Shown one piece after another: positions 1 to 8,322 of a stretch of 64,000 nt of DNA. The position numbers and the translations under genes are program-made. The first letter of the stretch is position 1; each line of letters begins with the position of its first letter. Source of the stretch: Paenirhizobium naphthalenivorans (lineage in GTDB: Bacteria; Pseudomonadota; Alphaproteobacteria; Rhizobiales; Rhizobiaceae); the NCBI RefSeq assembly GCF_007992095.1, contig NZ_BJZP01000003.1, forward strand, positions 248,001 through 312,000, written 5' to 3'. Below the pieces are notes generated by a model that worked only from the letters and a program-made list of their open reading frames with translations, was not told the origin of the DNA and did no database searches.

Positions 1-56
1 TCCCCGAAAGCGCCGAGCGCATCGAGCAAAGCCGATCTAGTTGATGTCAAAATCTG

Positions 57-77
57 GGCGGGCAGCTGTTGCCCGCC
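57..77 (+). terminator. Hairpin after a possible upstream gene end
   Basis: Perfect 8-bp stem GGCGGGCA/TGCCCGCC with a 5-nt loop, but no clear T-run follows, so an intrinsic terminator is only one possibility. Just upstream, bases 3-44 read as an open frame ending ESAERIEQSRSS-stop, which could be the last codons of a plus-strand gene starting before the window. The fragment is too short to assign. Confidence 0.4.
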
Positions 78-125
78 TCACTTATGTCACCTAATAAACA
101 TGATGATTTTAGTCAACAATACATA

Positions 126-144
126 CATGATTATTTTAATCATG
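126..144. promoter_or_regulatory. AT-rich palindrome near the fhs 3' end
   Basis: Perfect dyad CATGATTA-TTT-TAATCATG lies in an AT-rich patch (about 85-150) within otherwise GC-rich DNA. It could be an operator for an unseen short gene, a weak bidirectional hairpin, or the edge of an old insertion. A 38-codon open frame (ATG 172) runs from here into the end of fhs, but it lacks a ribosome binding site and is not called. Confidence 0.3.
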
Positions 145-249
145 ATTTTGCAATCAGCGCGACGGTGTAAAATGGCAACACAAGGATCGGCAGTCAGGCG
201 GCTCGCGATGCTTGCCGCGCTCGCCGGCCGTGTCGAGGAAATCCCCCGC

Positions 250-1929
250 CTAGAACAGGCCCTCGATATACCCCTGCTCGTTAAGTGAGATCCGCTCGGC
301 GGCCGGCGAGCGCGGCAGGCCGGGCATGGTCATGATCTCGCCGGTGATGGCGACGACAAAGCCCGCGCCGGCCGAAAGCCGCACTTCACGCACATGTACG
401 ACATGGCCCTCCGGCGCGCCGCGCAGCGTCGGATCGGTCGAGAAGGAATATTGCGTCTTGGCCATGCACACCGGCAAATGTCCGTAGCCCTGCGCCTCCC
501 ATTGGGCGAGCTGGTCGCGCACCGCCTTGTCGGCGGTAACTTCCGCGGCATGGTAGATCTTCGAGGCCACAGCCTCGATCTTCTCCATCAGCGGCATGGT
601 ATCCGGGTAAAGCGGCTTGAACGCCGCCTGGCCGGATGCGGCAAGGTCCGCCACCCGGCGCGCCAGTTCCTCGATACCCGCCCCGCCGTCGGCCCAGTGA
701 CGGCAGATGATCGCATCCACCCCCTCCCCCGCCGCATAGTCCTTGACCGCCGCCACTTCCGCATCGGTATCCGAAGTGAAGTGGTTGATTGCCACGACGA
801 CCGGCACGCCAAAGCGGCGGACATTGGCGATATGGCGGCCGAGATTGGCACAGCCTCGCGTCAGCGCCTCGACATTCTCGACGCCGAGGTCTTCCTTGCT
901 CACCCCGCCATTCATCTTCAGCGCCCTGACCGTGGCGACGATCACGGCGGCGGCCGGATTAAGCCCCGCCTTGCGGCACTTGATGTCGAAGAACTTCTCC
1001 GCCCCGAGATCTGCGCCAAAGCCCGCCTCGGTCACGACATAGTCAGCCAGCTTGAGCGCCGTCTTGGTGGCGATCACCGAATTGCAGCCATGGGCGATAT
1101 TGGCGAACGGTCCGCCATGGACGAAGGCCGGATTGTTTTCCAGCGTCTGCACCAGATTGGGCTGCATCGCGTCCTTCAGAAGCACCGTCATCGCCCCATC
1201 GGCCTTGATGTCGCGGGCAAACACCGGACTCTTGTCGCGCCTGTAACCGATGATGATGTCGCCCAGCCGCCGCTCGAGATCGGCAAGATCGGCGGCAAGA
1301 CAAAGGATGGCCATGACCTCGGAGGCCACCGTGATGTCGAAACCGCTTTCGCGTGGATAGCCATTGGCCGGCCCGCCGAGCGAACAGACGATGTCGCGCA
1401 GCGCCCGGTCGTTCATGTCCAGAACGCGTCGCCAGCTGACACGACGGCTGTCGATCCCCTGCTCGTTACCCCAGTGGATGTGGTTATCGATCAGCGCCGA
1501 CAGCAGATTATGCGCCGAGGTGATGGCATGGAAATCGCCGGTGAAGTGCAGGTTGATGTCTTCCATCGGCACGACCTGCGCATAACCGCCGCCAGCCGCT
1601 CCACCCTTGACGCCGAAGCATGGACCGAGCGAGGGCTCGCGGATGCACACCATCGCGTTCTTGCCGATCCGGTTCAGCCCGTCGACGAGCCCGACCGTGG
1701 TGGTCGTCTTGCCCTCACCCGCCGGCGTCGGATTGATCGCCGTCACCAGGATCAGCTTGCCGTCCGGCCGGTCGCCGAGCGAGCGGATGAACTCGGCCGA
1801 GACCTTGGCCTTGTCATGCCCATAGGGCACCAGCTGTTCAGCCGGAATACCGAGCTTGGCACCGATCTCCTGGATCGGCTTCTTCTGCGCCGCCCGGGCG
1901 ATCTCGATGTCGGTCTTGAATTCGCGCAT
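250..1929 (-). CDS. fhs: Formate--tetrahydrofolate ligase
   Basis: Cytoplasmic enzyme that joins formate to tetrahydrofolate at the cost of ATP, giving 10-formyl-THF for purine and formyl-Met synthesis or formate assimilation. The 559 aa product has the usual family length. Visible are the nucleotide loop AGEGKTTTT (about residues 70-78), the family signature [14 protein letters not shown] (about 106-119) and the second signature [12 protein letters not shown]. The frame stays open 18 codons further upstream, but the ATG at 1929 is chosen because GGGGAGAG lies just before it and the family N-terminus starts here. It stands alone on the minus strand, with the putA terminator region behind its promoter. 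Identification is secure. Confidence 0.96.
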   Translation of the reverse strand: MREFKTDIEIARAAQKKPIQEIGAKLGIPAEQLVPYGHDKAKVSAEFIRSLGDRPDGKLILVTAINPTPAGEGKTTTTVGLVDGLNRIGKNAMVCIREPSLGPCFGVKGGAAGGGYAQVVPMEDINLHFTGDFHAITSAHNLLSALIDNHIHWGNEQGIDSRRVSWRRVLDMNDRALRDIVCSLGGPANGYPRESGFDITVASEVMAILCLAADLADLERRLGDIIIGYRRDKSPVFARDIKADGAMTVLLKDAMQPNLVQTLENNPAFVHGGPFANIAHGCNSVIATKTALKLADYVVTEAGFGADLGAEKFFDIKCRKAGLNPAAAVIVATVRALKMNGGVSKEDLGVENVEALTRGCANLGRHIANVRRFGVPVVVAINHFTSDTDAEVAAVKDYAAGEGVDAIICRHWADGGAGIEELARRVADLAASGQAAFKPLYPDTMPLMEKIEAVASKIYHAAEVTADKAVRDQLAQWEAQGYGHLPVCMAKTQYSFSTDPTLRGAPEGHVVHVREVRLSAGAGFVVAITGEIMTMPGLPRSPAAERISLNEQGYIEGLF

Positions 1930-2143
1930 GTGCAGCACTCTCCCCTTTGCCCCATCCCGGCTCCTCCGGCCGTACCCCGCCAAGGCTAGGACGGAGATCT
2001 TGTGCCAGGACAGTGCCGGATCGCTCTACCGTTTATCGAAGAACGACAAAAAAGGGAATGAAGGGCAGTATGCGGAGTGAGGTGCTCGCTCCGTCTTGTG
2101 GCGCGGACAGGCCCATCGCCGGCCAGTGTCGTCGACCCAAAGC

Positions 2144-2181
2144 AAATGAGGGGGAGACGCACGCGCCTCTCCCCCTCATTT
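2144..2181. terminator. Strong bidirectional hairpin terminator downstream of putA
   Basis: A 17-bp stem with one mismatch (arms beginning AAATGAGGGGGAGA) and a 4-nt ACGC loop. On the minus strand it is followed by TTTGCTTT, which suits termination of putA, whose stop codon is about 30 bp upstream in the transcript. It also insulates the fhs promoter. Confidence 0.75.
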
Positions 2182-2212
2182 CTTGAGCGAAACGCCCGGA
2201 CCGTGCGCGCTG

Positions 2213-5200
2213 TCAGCCTTCACCGATCGCCATAAGGCTGGCATTGCCACCGGCGGCGGCAGTGTTGACCGAGATCACCTGCTCCAGCGCGAAACGCATC
2301 AGATAGGCCGGTCCGCCAGCCTTGAAGCCTGTGCCAGACATGCCCGAACCGCCGAACGGCTGGGTGCCGACCACCGCGCCGATCATGTTGCGGTTGATGT
2401 AGACATTGCCGGTGTCGAGCGCTTCGGTGACGGTGCGGATGGTCTGCTCGATGCGGCTGTGGACACCAAGAGTCAGGCCATAGCCGGTCGCATTGATCGA
2501 CTCGATTACCTTGCCGAGGTCCTTCGCTTTCCAGCGCACGACATGCAGGATCGGGCCAAAGACCTCCTTGGTCAGCGCTTCCGGCTTGTCGAGTTCGACG
2601 ATGTGCGGCGCGAAGAAATTGCCGGTGTTGGGCACCGTCCCCGCATAACGGACCTTCTGCCCCTTGCGCATGTCGGCAATATGCCCTTCGAGCATGGCCT
2701 TCTGCTTCTCGTCGATTACCGGACCGACATCGGTCGTCGTCAGCGCCGGATCGCCGAGGTTGAGCTCGCGGGCCGCCCCCTCGATCATCTCCAGCATGCC
2801 GTCGGCGATGTCTTCCTGAAGATAGAGGATACGCAATGCCGAGCAGCGCTGGCCGGCCGAGCGGAAGGCCGACATGACGACGTCATCAGCCACCTGTTCG
2901 GCAAGCGCGGTGGCATCGACGATCATCGCGTTGATACCGCCGGTTTCGGCGATCAGCGGCACGATCGGGCCGGTCTTGGCGGCAAGCGTCCGGTTGATCG
3001 ACTGGGCGGTTCCGGTCGAACCGGTGAAGGCCAGACCACCAAGTGCCGGGTGGGCAGCGATCGCCGCCCCCACTTCGGCGCCGCCGGGAAGCAGCATCAG
3101 AACATCGGCAGGAACACCGGCCTGATGCATCAGCTTGACGGCCTCGAAGGCGATCAGCGGTGTCTGCGGCGCCGGCTTGGCGACCACGGCATTGCCGGCG
3201 ACAAGGGCCGCCGAGACCTGGCCGAGGAAGATCGCCAGAGGAAAGTTCCAAGGCGAAATGCAGGCGAAGACGCCGCGGCCACGCCACAAAAGGCGGTTGC
3301 TCTCGCCGGTCGGGCCAGGCATGGCTTCGGCCTCGCCGAACAGCTTGCGGGCCTGCTGCGCATAATAGCGGCAGAAATCGACCGCCTCGCGGATTTCGGC
3401 GATGCCGTCGTCCAGCGTCTTGCCGGCTTCGGCGGAAAGCAGTGCCAGCAGCCGATCACGGTTTTCTTCCATCAGGTCGGCGGTCTTGTCGAGGCAGGCG
3501 GCGCGCGCCTCGACCGGCATCTTCGACCACCTGGCAAACCCCTTGCGGCCGGCGACAAAGGCACGGTCGACGTCGGCGACGGCGGCATTGCGCACGGTGC
3601 CGACAGCGCGGCTGCGATCAGCTGGCGACAGCACCGGCTGGGTCTCCATTTGGCCGCTGGCACCCGGCACCAGCGGACCGGCCTCGACCTGCGTCGTCTG
3701 GCCGGCGAGCGAGGCGATCAACGCCTGAAGGCTCTGGCGATGGCCGAATTCCAACCCGGAGCTGTTGTGGCGGTCTCCATAGAGCCCGTTCGGCATGGGG
3801 ATCTGGCTGTGCCGCGCACCCTTGCCCTTGTCGATCCCGAGCCGTTCGAGCGGGCGCTCCAGCAGGCTGGAGATCGGCACGTTCTTGTCGCCGGCCACGG
3901 CGACGAAGGACGAGTTGGCGCCATTTTCCAGCAGACGCCGCACGAGATAGGCAAGCAGGTCGCGATAACCGCCGACCGGCGCGTAGATGCGGCAGGCGAT
4001 ACGTTCGTTTCCGGAAAGCAGGTTATTGTACAGCGCCTCACCCATGCCGTGCAGCCGCTGGAATTCGAAACCGCTGCGGTCGGAGCCGGCCAGCTCGAGG
4101 ATCATCGACACGGTCAGCGCATTGTGTGTTGCAAATTGCGGGAAGATGCGCGCCCGCTTGGACAGAAGCTGCGCCGCACAGGCGAGATAAGACAGATCGG
4201 TCGCCGGTTTACGGGTCCAGACAGGATAGTCGTCAAGGCCGCGCTCCTGGGCACGCTTGACCTCGGTATCCCAGTAGGCGCCCTTGACGAGACGCACCAT
4301 CATGCGGCGTCCGTTCCGCTGGCACAGATCGTCGATATAGTCGATCACCTGCGGCGCACGCTTCTGGTAGGCCTGGATGGCGAGACCGAACCCGTCCCAA
4401 CCGGCAAGCGACGGATCGGAGAACACGGCGCCGATCACGTCGAGCGACAGCTCGAGACGATCGGCCTCCTCGGCATCGACGGTGAAGTTCAACTGATGCG
4501 CCTTGGCCATCTGCGCCAGCTTCAAGAGATCGGGCACCAGTTCGCGCATCACCCGTTCATGATGAGTGGCGAGATAGCGCGGATGCAGCGCCGAAAGCTT
4601 GACCGAAATGCCCATGCGGTCCGGCAGCTGGCTGCCCTTGCCGTGCTTGGTCATGAAGGCGCCGATCGACTCGATCGAGTCGGCGTAGGACTTGAAGTAG
4701 CGCTTGGCGTCGTCGGCGGTGCGCGCGCCTTCGCCCAGCATGTCGAAGGAGTGGCGATAGCCCTTTTCCTCACTCTTGGCCGCCCTGCCGAGCGCGTCCT
4801 TCATCGTCTCGCCGAGGACGAAATGGTGTCCGAGGAAGCGCATCGCTTGCTTGGTGGCGGAGCGCACGGTCGGCAGCCCCATGCGCTTGACCAGTCCACG
4901 AATGACACCTTCCGGCGTCTCTCCCGGACGGATGACACGGGCAGACAAGCCCAGCGCCCAGGCGGAGGCGGAGACGAACCAGCTGTCGCCATGCGCCTCA
5001 TGCTCGCTCCAGCCGCCCTCTTTCAGCTTGTCCTCGATCAGGCGGTCCTGGGTCAGCGCATCAGGCACGCGCAGCAGCGCCTCGGCCAGCACCATCAACG
5101 CCAGTCCTTCCCGCGTCGACAGACCGTATTCGCGCAGGAAATCCTCGACACCTCCGATGGAGCCGGAATTGTCACGGATCGCCTCGATAAAGCGCGTGGC

Positions 5201-5332
5201 GCGCTGGTCGATCGATACATTCTGCTGCGCGTTCAGCGACAGGCGGGTCGCGAGGGTCCGAATCAACTGATCGTCATCACCGGCGAAAGGCGCGGAAAAC
5301 TGCGGGAAATCGAGCATGGCACTCTTGATCAT
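2213..5332 (-). CDS. putA: Bifunctional proline dehydrogenase / L-glutamate-gamma-semialdehyde dehydrogenase PutA
   Basis: Oxidises proline to glutamate in two steps: an FAD proline dehydrogenase that passes electrons to the membrane quinone pool, then an NAD-dependent P5C dehydrogenase. The 1039 aa product has the PRODH motif RLVKGAYWD near residue 347-355 and the aldehyde dehydrogenase catalytic Glu in AETGG (about 796) and Cys in AGQRCS (about 830). It lacks the N-terminal ribbon-helix-helix DNA-binding part of the enterobacterial enzyme, so regulation must come from outside, fitting the divergent putR. GTG at 5338 is also in frame, but ATG 5332 is preferred: GGAGG sits 5 nt before it. Confidence 0.97.
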   Translation of the reverse strand: MIKSAMLDFPQFSAPFAGDDDQLIRTLATRLSLNAQQNVSIDQRATRFIEAIRDNSGSIGGVEDFLREYGLSTREGLALMVLAEALLRVPDALTQDRLIEDKLKEGGWSEHEAHGDSWFVSASAWALGLSARVIRPGETPEGVIRGLVKRMGLPTVRSATKQAMRFLGHHFVLGETMKDALGRAAKSEEKGYRHSFDMLGEGARTADDAKRYFKSYADSIESIGAFMTKHGKGSQLPDRMGISVKLSALHPRYLATHHERVMRELVPDLLKLAQMAKAHQLNFTVDAEEADRLELSLDVIGAVFSDPSLAGWDGFGLAIQAYQKRAPQVIDYIDDLCQRNGRRMMVRLVKGAYWDTEVKRAQERGLDDYPVWTRKPATDLSYLACAAQLLSKRARIFPQFATHNALTVSMILELAGSDRSGFEFQRLHGMGEALYNNLLSGNERIACRIYAPVGGYRDLLAYLVRRLLENGANSSFVAVAGDKNVPISSLLERPLERLGIDKGKGARHSQIPMPNGLYGDRHNSSGLEFGHRQSLQALIASLAGQTTQVEAGPLVPGASGQMETQPVLSPADRSRAVGTVRNAAVADVDRAFVAGRKGFARWSKMPVEARAACLDKTADLMEENRDRLLALLSAEAGKTLDDGIAEIREAVDFCRYYAQQARKLFGEAEAMPGPTGESNRLLWRGRGVFACISPWNFPLAIFLGQVSAALVAGNAVVAKPAPQTPLIAFEAVKLMHQAGVPADVLMLLPGGAEVGAAIAAHPALGGLAFTGSTGTAQSINRTLAAKTGPIVPLIAETGGINAMIVDATALAEQVADDVVMSAFRSAGQRCSALRILYLQEDIADGMLEMIEGAARELNLGDPALTTTDVGPVIDEKQKAMLEGHIADMRKGQKVRYAGTVPNTGNFFAPHIVELDKPEALTKEVFGPILHVVRWKAKDLGKVIESINATGYGLTLGVHSRIEQTIRTVTEALDTGNVYINRNMIGAVVGTQPFGGSGMSGTGFKAGGPAYLMRFALEQVISVNTAAAGGNASLMAIGEG

Positions 5333-5363
5333 TGTCACCTCCGTGTTATCGACAACGTATCGA

Positions 5364-5416
5364 GTGATTGCTGATTTTAATCACTGATTTTTTTGATATA
5401 GTCAGAAAAAATGACT
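5364..5416. promoter_or_regulatory. putA-putR control region with two AT-rich dyads
   Basis: The 110-bp divergent spacer is strikingly AT-rich. It contains GTGATT-N9-AATCAC (5364-5384) and AGTCA-N7-TGACT (5400-5416), imperfect dyads of the type bound by Lrp/AsnC regulators. PutR is known in related bacteria to activate putA in response to proline; that these dyads are its sites is inference. Confidence 0.5.
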
Positions 5417-5442
5417 AGAAAAATTCCAGAGAGTAGCGACAA

Positions 5443-5904
5443 ATGAAGGAAATTGACAGGCTCGACCGGAAGATCCTCCGGACCCTGCAGAAGGAAGGCC
5501 GACTGACCAATATCGAACTCGCAGAGCGCGTTAGCCTGTCGCCGACGGCCACCGCCGAACGAGTCCGCCGCCTGACGCGTGACGGCTTCATCACCGGCTA
5601 TATGGCCATCCTGTCACCCGAGAAGCTTGGCCGCAATCTCCTTGTCTTCATCGAGGTCAAGCTCGACCGCACCACGCCGGATGTTTTCGACGCCTTCGCA
5701 TCCGCCGTCAAGCGCTCGGACGACGTGATGGAATGCCACATGGTGGCGGGTGGCTTCGACTATCTGGTCAAAGCGCGGGTCGCCGGCATGGAAGCCTACC
5801 GCCAATTCCTTTCCGAGGTTATCCTGCCACTGCCGGGCGTTCGGGAAACCCATACTTATGCCGTCATGGAGGAAGTCAAAACCGGTTCGGCACTGCCGGT
5901 CTGA
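5443..5904 (+). CDS. putR: Lrp/AsnC family regulator of proline catabolism
   Basis: A 153 aa transcription factor with an N-terminal helix-turn-helix (about residues 5-60, starting IDRLDRKILRTLQKEGR) and a C-terminal ligand-binding RAM domain (about 70-145). It is divergent from putA across a 110-bp spacer, the standard arrangement of PutR, which activates putA when proline is present. GAGAG lies upstream of the ATG. The family call is certain; the PutR role follows from position. Confidence 0.92.
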   Translation: MKEIDRLDRKILRTLQKEGRLTNIELAERVSLSPTATAERVRRLTRDGFITGYMAILSPEKLGRNLLVFIEVKLDRTTPDVFDAFASAVKRSDDVMECHMVAGGFDYLVKARVAGMEAYRQFLSEVILPLPGVRETHTYAVMEEVKTGSALPV

Positions 5905-6070
5905 CTTTCGAACAGACGACAACCGCACGTTCCATTTACCACGCACTCACCTTTTTACCTTTCGGCGTGGACTTTCTCGCATTGGCCACTAAAAAAGTGG
6001 TGGCTTTTCAGAACAACTGATATATTTGTAAAACATAACATACTTTCTCTCCTCAAGTTTGAACCCACAA

Positions 6071-6793
6071 ATGATAATCGCGGAACGTCAATCGCAACTG
6101 AGCGGTGAAATAGCGACTAGCCAGACGCGCACTCAGTTTATGGCCATCATGGCGCGTGTCATCTGCGAGTTCGGCCTTGACCACCTGACGATCATGCAGG
6201 CGCCGGGACCGAACGACATGGCGATCGCGCCGCTTGTGCTGGAAAGTACCCTGCCTGGACAATTCGCCCGCGAGTTCGACAAGAACCATTTCCTGCGCTA
6301 TTGCCCGATCCTGCCTAAGTTCAACAATTCGGTTCTGCCGCAAAGCTGGTCGCTCGATGGCGAAGGCCCCTCGCCAAACTTCGACTGCCCGGAAAAAATG
6401 TACGAACTGATGCAGCGCTACGGTCTGCTGATGGGACTGATCTTCCCGGTAACCTCGATCGACGCGAGCCGTTATTTCCTGCGTTATGATGGCAAACGCT
6501 CGCCGTTGCATCAGGCCGAGTTGAATGAGCTGGGCATGATTTCGCTCCACGCCTTCGATGTGTTCGACCGCATGCGCAGGGCTGAAACGACGGCACCGAA
6601 CCTGCTTTCGGCCCGCGAACTGGAAGTGCTGCGCTGGACGGCACAAGGCAAGACATCGATCGAGATCGGGCAGATCCTGTCCCTCTCCGATCACACGATC
6701 AACGCCTATATGACCAATGCGATTAAAAAGCTCGATTGTGTGAACAGGACCCAGTTGGTAGCCAAGGCAATCAGGCTCAAGTTGATCAACTGA
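6071..6793 (+). CDS. LuxR family transcriptional regulator with autoinducer-type sensor domain
   Basis: A 240 aa protein. The N-terminal part (about residues 15-155) resembles an autoinducer-binding fold and the C-terminal part (about 172-235) is a LuxR helix-turn-helix, starting LSARELEVLRWTAQGK and containing the recognition helix region SDHTINAYMTNAIKKL. No synthase gene (luxI) is intact nearby, so it is a LuxR solo in this window. The start is uncertain: TTG 6059 is in frame 12 bp upstream, and neither site has a good Shine-Dalgarno. Some rhizobial proteins of this type control motility or exopolysaccharide genes; the target here is unknown. Confidence 0.85.
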   Translation: MIIAERQSQLSGEIATSQTRTQFMAIMARVICEFGLDHLTIMQAPGPNDMAIAPLVLESTLPGQFAREFDKNHFLRYCPILPKFNNSVLPQSWSLDGEGPSPNFDCPEKMYELMQRYGLLMGLIFPVTSIDASRYFLRYDGKRSPLHQAELNELGMISLHAFDVFDRMRRAETTAPNLLSARELEVLRWTAQGKTSIEIGQILSLSDHTINAYMTNAIKKLDCVNRTQLVAKAIRLKLIN

Positions 6794-6852
6794 TTCCTGG
6801 CAAACAGCCGCTCAGGACCCGCAATCAGGGAAAGAGATGCCGTATCCCGGCG

Positions 6853-7130
6853 CCTTGATCGACTCTCCCGCAGGGCGTTGCGGGGCCGCGCCTTGGCCGG
6901 CAGACAGAACACCAGTTCCCGGAACCGGCACAGGTTTTCCGCCTCCACAGCGTCTGGCGGAGCGATCTCGACACCGGCCCGGATCTGGCGACGCTGGCGA
7001 CGCCCGGTGTCTTTCGCATCTTCGATACGCAGACGACCGACAAGCCAATGAGCCTGGACGGACCTGCGGCCGTCGACAGACCGGTACGTCGTGCGAAATC
7101 ATCGGCGTCACCCGCGAGTTCTTCGAGCCC
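6853..7130 (+). pseudogene. Possible degraded reading frame in a 419-bp gene-poor stretch
   Basis: Between the LuxR gene and the next stop codon (6794-7212) no intact gene is convincing. Two stretches nevertheless read like protein with rhizobial codon use: from about 6920 a frame giving VFRLHSVWRSDLDTGPD and then PGVFRIFDTQTTDKP, and from about 7095 another frame giving EIIGVTREFFEPLRKR. They are in different frames, have no start with a ribosome binding site, and are not similar to a family I can name. A frameshifted relic is the simplest reading. The minus strand is also partly open here, so chance is possible. Confidence 0.25.
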
Positions 7131-7137
7131 TTGCGCA

Positions 7138-7166
7138 AGCGTCATTCCCGGACGAGGAATGACGCT
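7138..7166. repeat. Perfect 11-bp inverted repeat (hairpin element)
   Basis: AGCGTCATTCC and GGAATGACGCT flank a 7-nt loop. No T-run follows on either strand, so it is not a standard intrinsic terminator for the DUF2333 gene that ends at 7213. The arm resembles the CGTCATxCC ends of small dispersed palindromic repeats in alphaproteobacteria; only one copy is visible in this window. Confidence 0.5.
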
Positions 7167-7212
7167 CCTGCGGACGCGCCGGCCCGCAGAACACGGGGCC
7201 GGCCTTGGATGC

Positions 7213-8322
7213 TCAGCGGTCGAGCACGGAGCGCAGTTCGACCATGTTGGAGCGCACCCTGAGAATGTAGAAGCCCATAGTCGCCAGATGCGTCGGCATG
7301 ATCCAGCCGTCCTCGGCTCCGTTGGAGATGATCGCCGGCTGAATTCTGAGCGCCGCCTGCAACTGCTTATCCATCTCGGTCCAGATGGCGGTCAGGTTGC
7401 GTTCGCGGATGACATCGACGAAATCGGCCCTTGCCGCTTCCAGCACCGCATATTGCGCGTAGAGCTGGCCATAGGCGAACCAGAAGCGGTCATCGGCACG
7501 CGTATCGAACCAGCCGGCATTATACTCTTCCGAACGGCGGCGCAGAATGTCAGACGTATTGCCCAGGTCGCTCGCCATGCGGTCGAGGAGTTGCACGAGA
7601 TTGTCGGCACGCGCGTCGAACACCGAGCCGCAGGTTTCCAGCGACGCGTTGAACCGGCGCCAGCTGTCGACGGCCGACCGGTAGTACTTCGGGGTCGGCG
7701 TCTTGAAGCCGAGCGGATCGGTGCCGAAATACCAGGTCCCCTCGTCGAACTGGATATTGCCGCGCGCATCCTGCAGATCATTGTTCATGCCGGACGTGCC
7801 GCGCACGCGGCCGAGATTGTCGGCAAGCTCGATCGCCAAGCGCCGCGCGACCTGGTTAACGCCCCGTTGGAACGAAGCCTTATTGTCGAAGAACGGGGTA
7901 TGGTCCCAGTCCACGCCGAACAGTCCCAGCTTGTATATCAGCGACGAGGAGATCCAGACGTTCTGGTTGACATTCATATCGGTGAGATCGGCGACCACGG
8001 TGACGATCGCCGAATTCTGGCAGGTGCCCGGCTTGTCGGCATTCTCCTGTCCGGCAGCAACCTGACGGGTCGAGAATTTATAGGCCTGCACGAATTCCGG
8101 ATCGAAACCGTACCAGACCTGGGTGCGCCAGACGAACTGCCCGTAGAAACCGATCACCACCAGAACGAACAGCAGGACCGGGATCTTGATCAGCCAGTTG
8201 CGCCGCTGATACCAGCTGTGCGCGGCTAGAAATGGCCAGAAAATGGCCGCCACCACCAGACCGATGCCGCGTCCGACGGCAGCGAAGACGCGCTGGAAGA
8301 ACGCGATGATCGGATCAAGCAT
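7213..8322 (-). CDS. DUF2333 family membrane protein
   Basis: A 369 aa protein of the DUF2333 family, function unknown. The N-terminus has hydrophobic stretches at about residues 15-35 (IGLVVAAIFWPFLAA) and 45-65 (IKIPVLLFVLVVIGFYGQF). The rest is a soluble domain, probably periplasmic, containing WYGFDPEF and WISSSLIYKLGLFGVDW. Its ATG overlaps the stop of the upstream 432 aa gene by 8 nt, so it is translationally coupled as the last gene of the six-gene cluster. It probably anchors or reports across the inner membrane for that system; this is inference from topology and context. Confidence 0.88.
   Translation of the reverse strand: MLDPIIAFFQRVFAAVGRGIGLVVAAIFWPFLAAHSWYQRRNWLIKIPVLLFVLVVIGFYGQFVWRTQVWYGFDPEFVQAYKFSTRQVAAGQENADKPGTCQNSAIVTVVADLTDMNVNQNVWISSSLIYKLGLFGVDWDHTPFFDNKASFQRGVNQVARRLAIELADNLGRVRGTSGMNNDLQDARGNIQFDEGTWYFGTDPLGFKTPTPKYYRSAVDSWRRFNASLETCGSVFDARADNLVQLLDRMASDLGNTSDILRRRSEEYNAGWFDTRADDRFWFAYGQLYAQYAVLEAARADFVDVIRERNLTAIWTEMDKQLQAALRIQPAIISNGAEDGWIMPTHLATMGFYILRVRSNMVELRSVLDR

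Noticed and set aside
172-288. 38-codon plus-strand frame at the fhs 3' end
   Set aside because: No ribosome binding site, overlaps the end of fhs, no similarity noted.
394-1989. Long plus-strand open frame (531 codons) opposite fhs
   Set aside because: Antisense to a clear formate-THF ligase; Arg/His-rich translation without motifs, an effect of high GC at third positions.
2183-5374. Plus-strand open frame of more than 1000 codons opposite putA
   Set aside because: Covers all of putA in antisense; no recognisable domain and no ribosome binding site.
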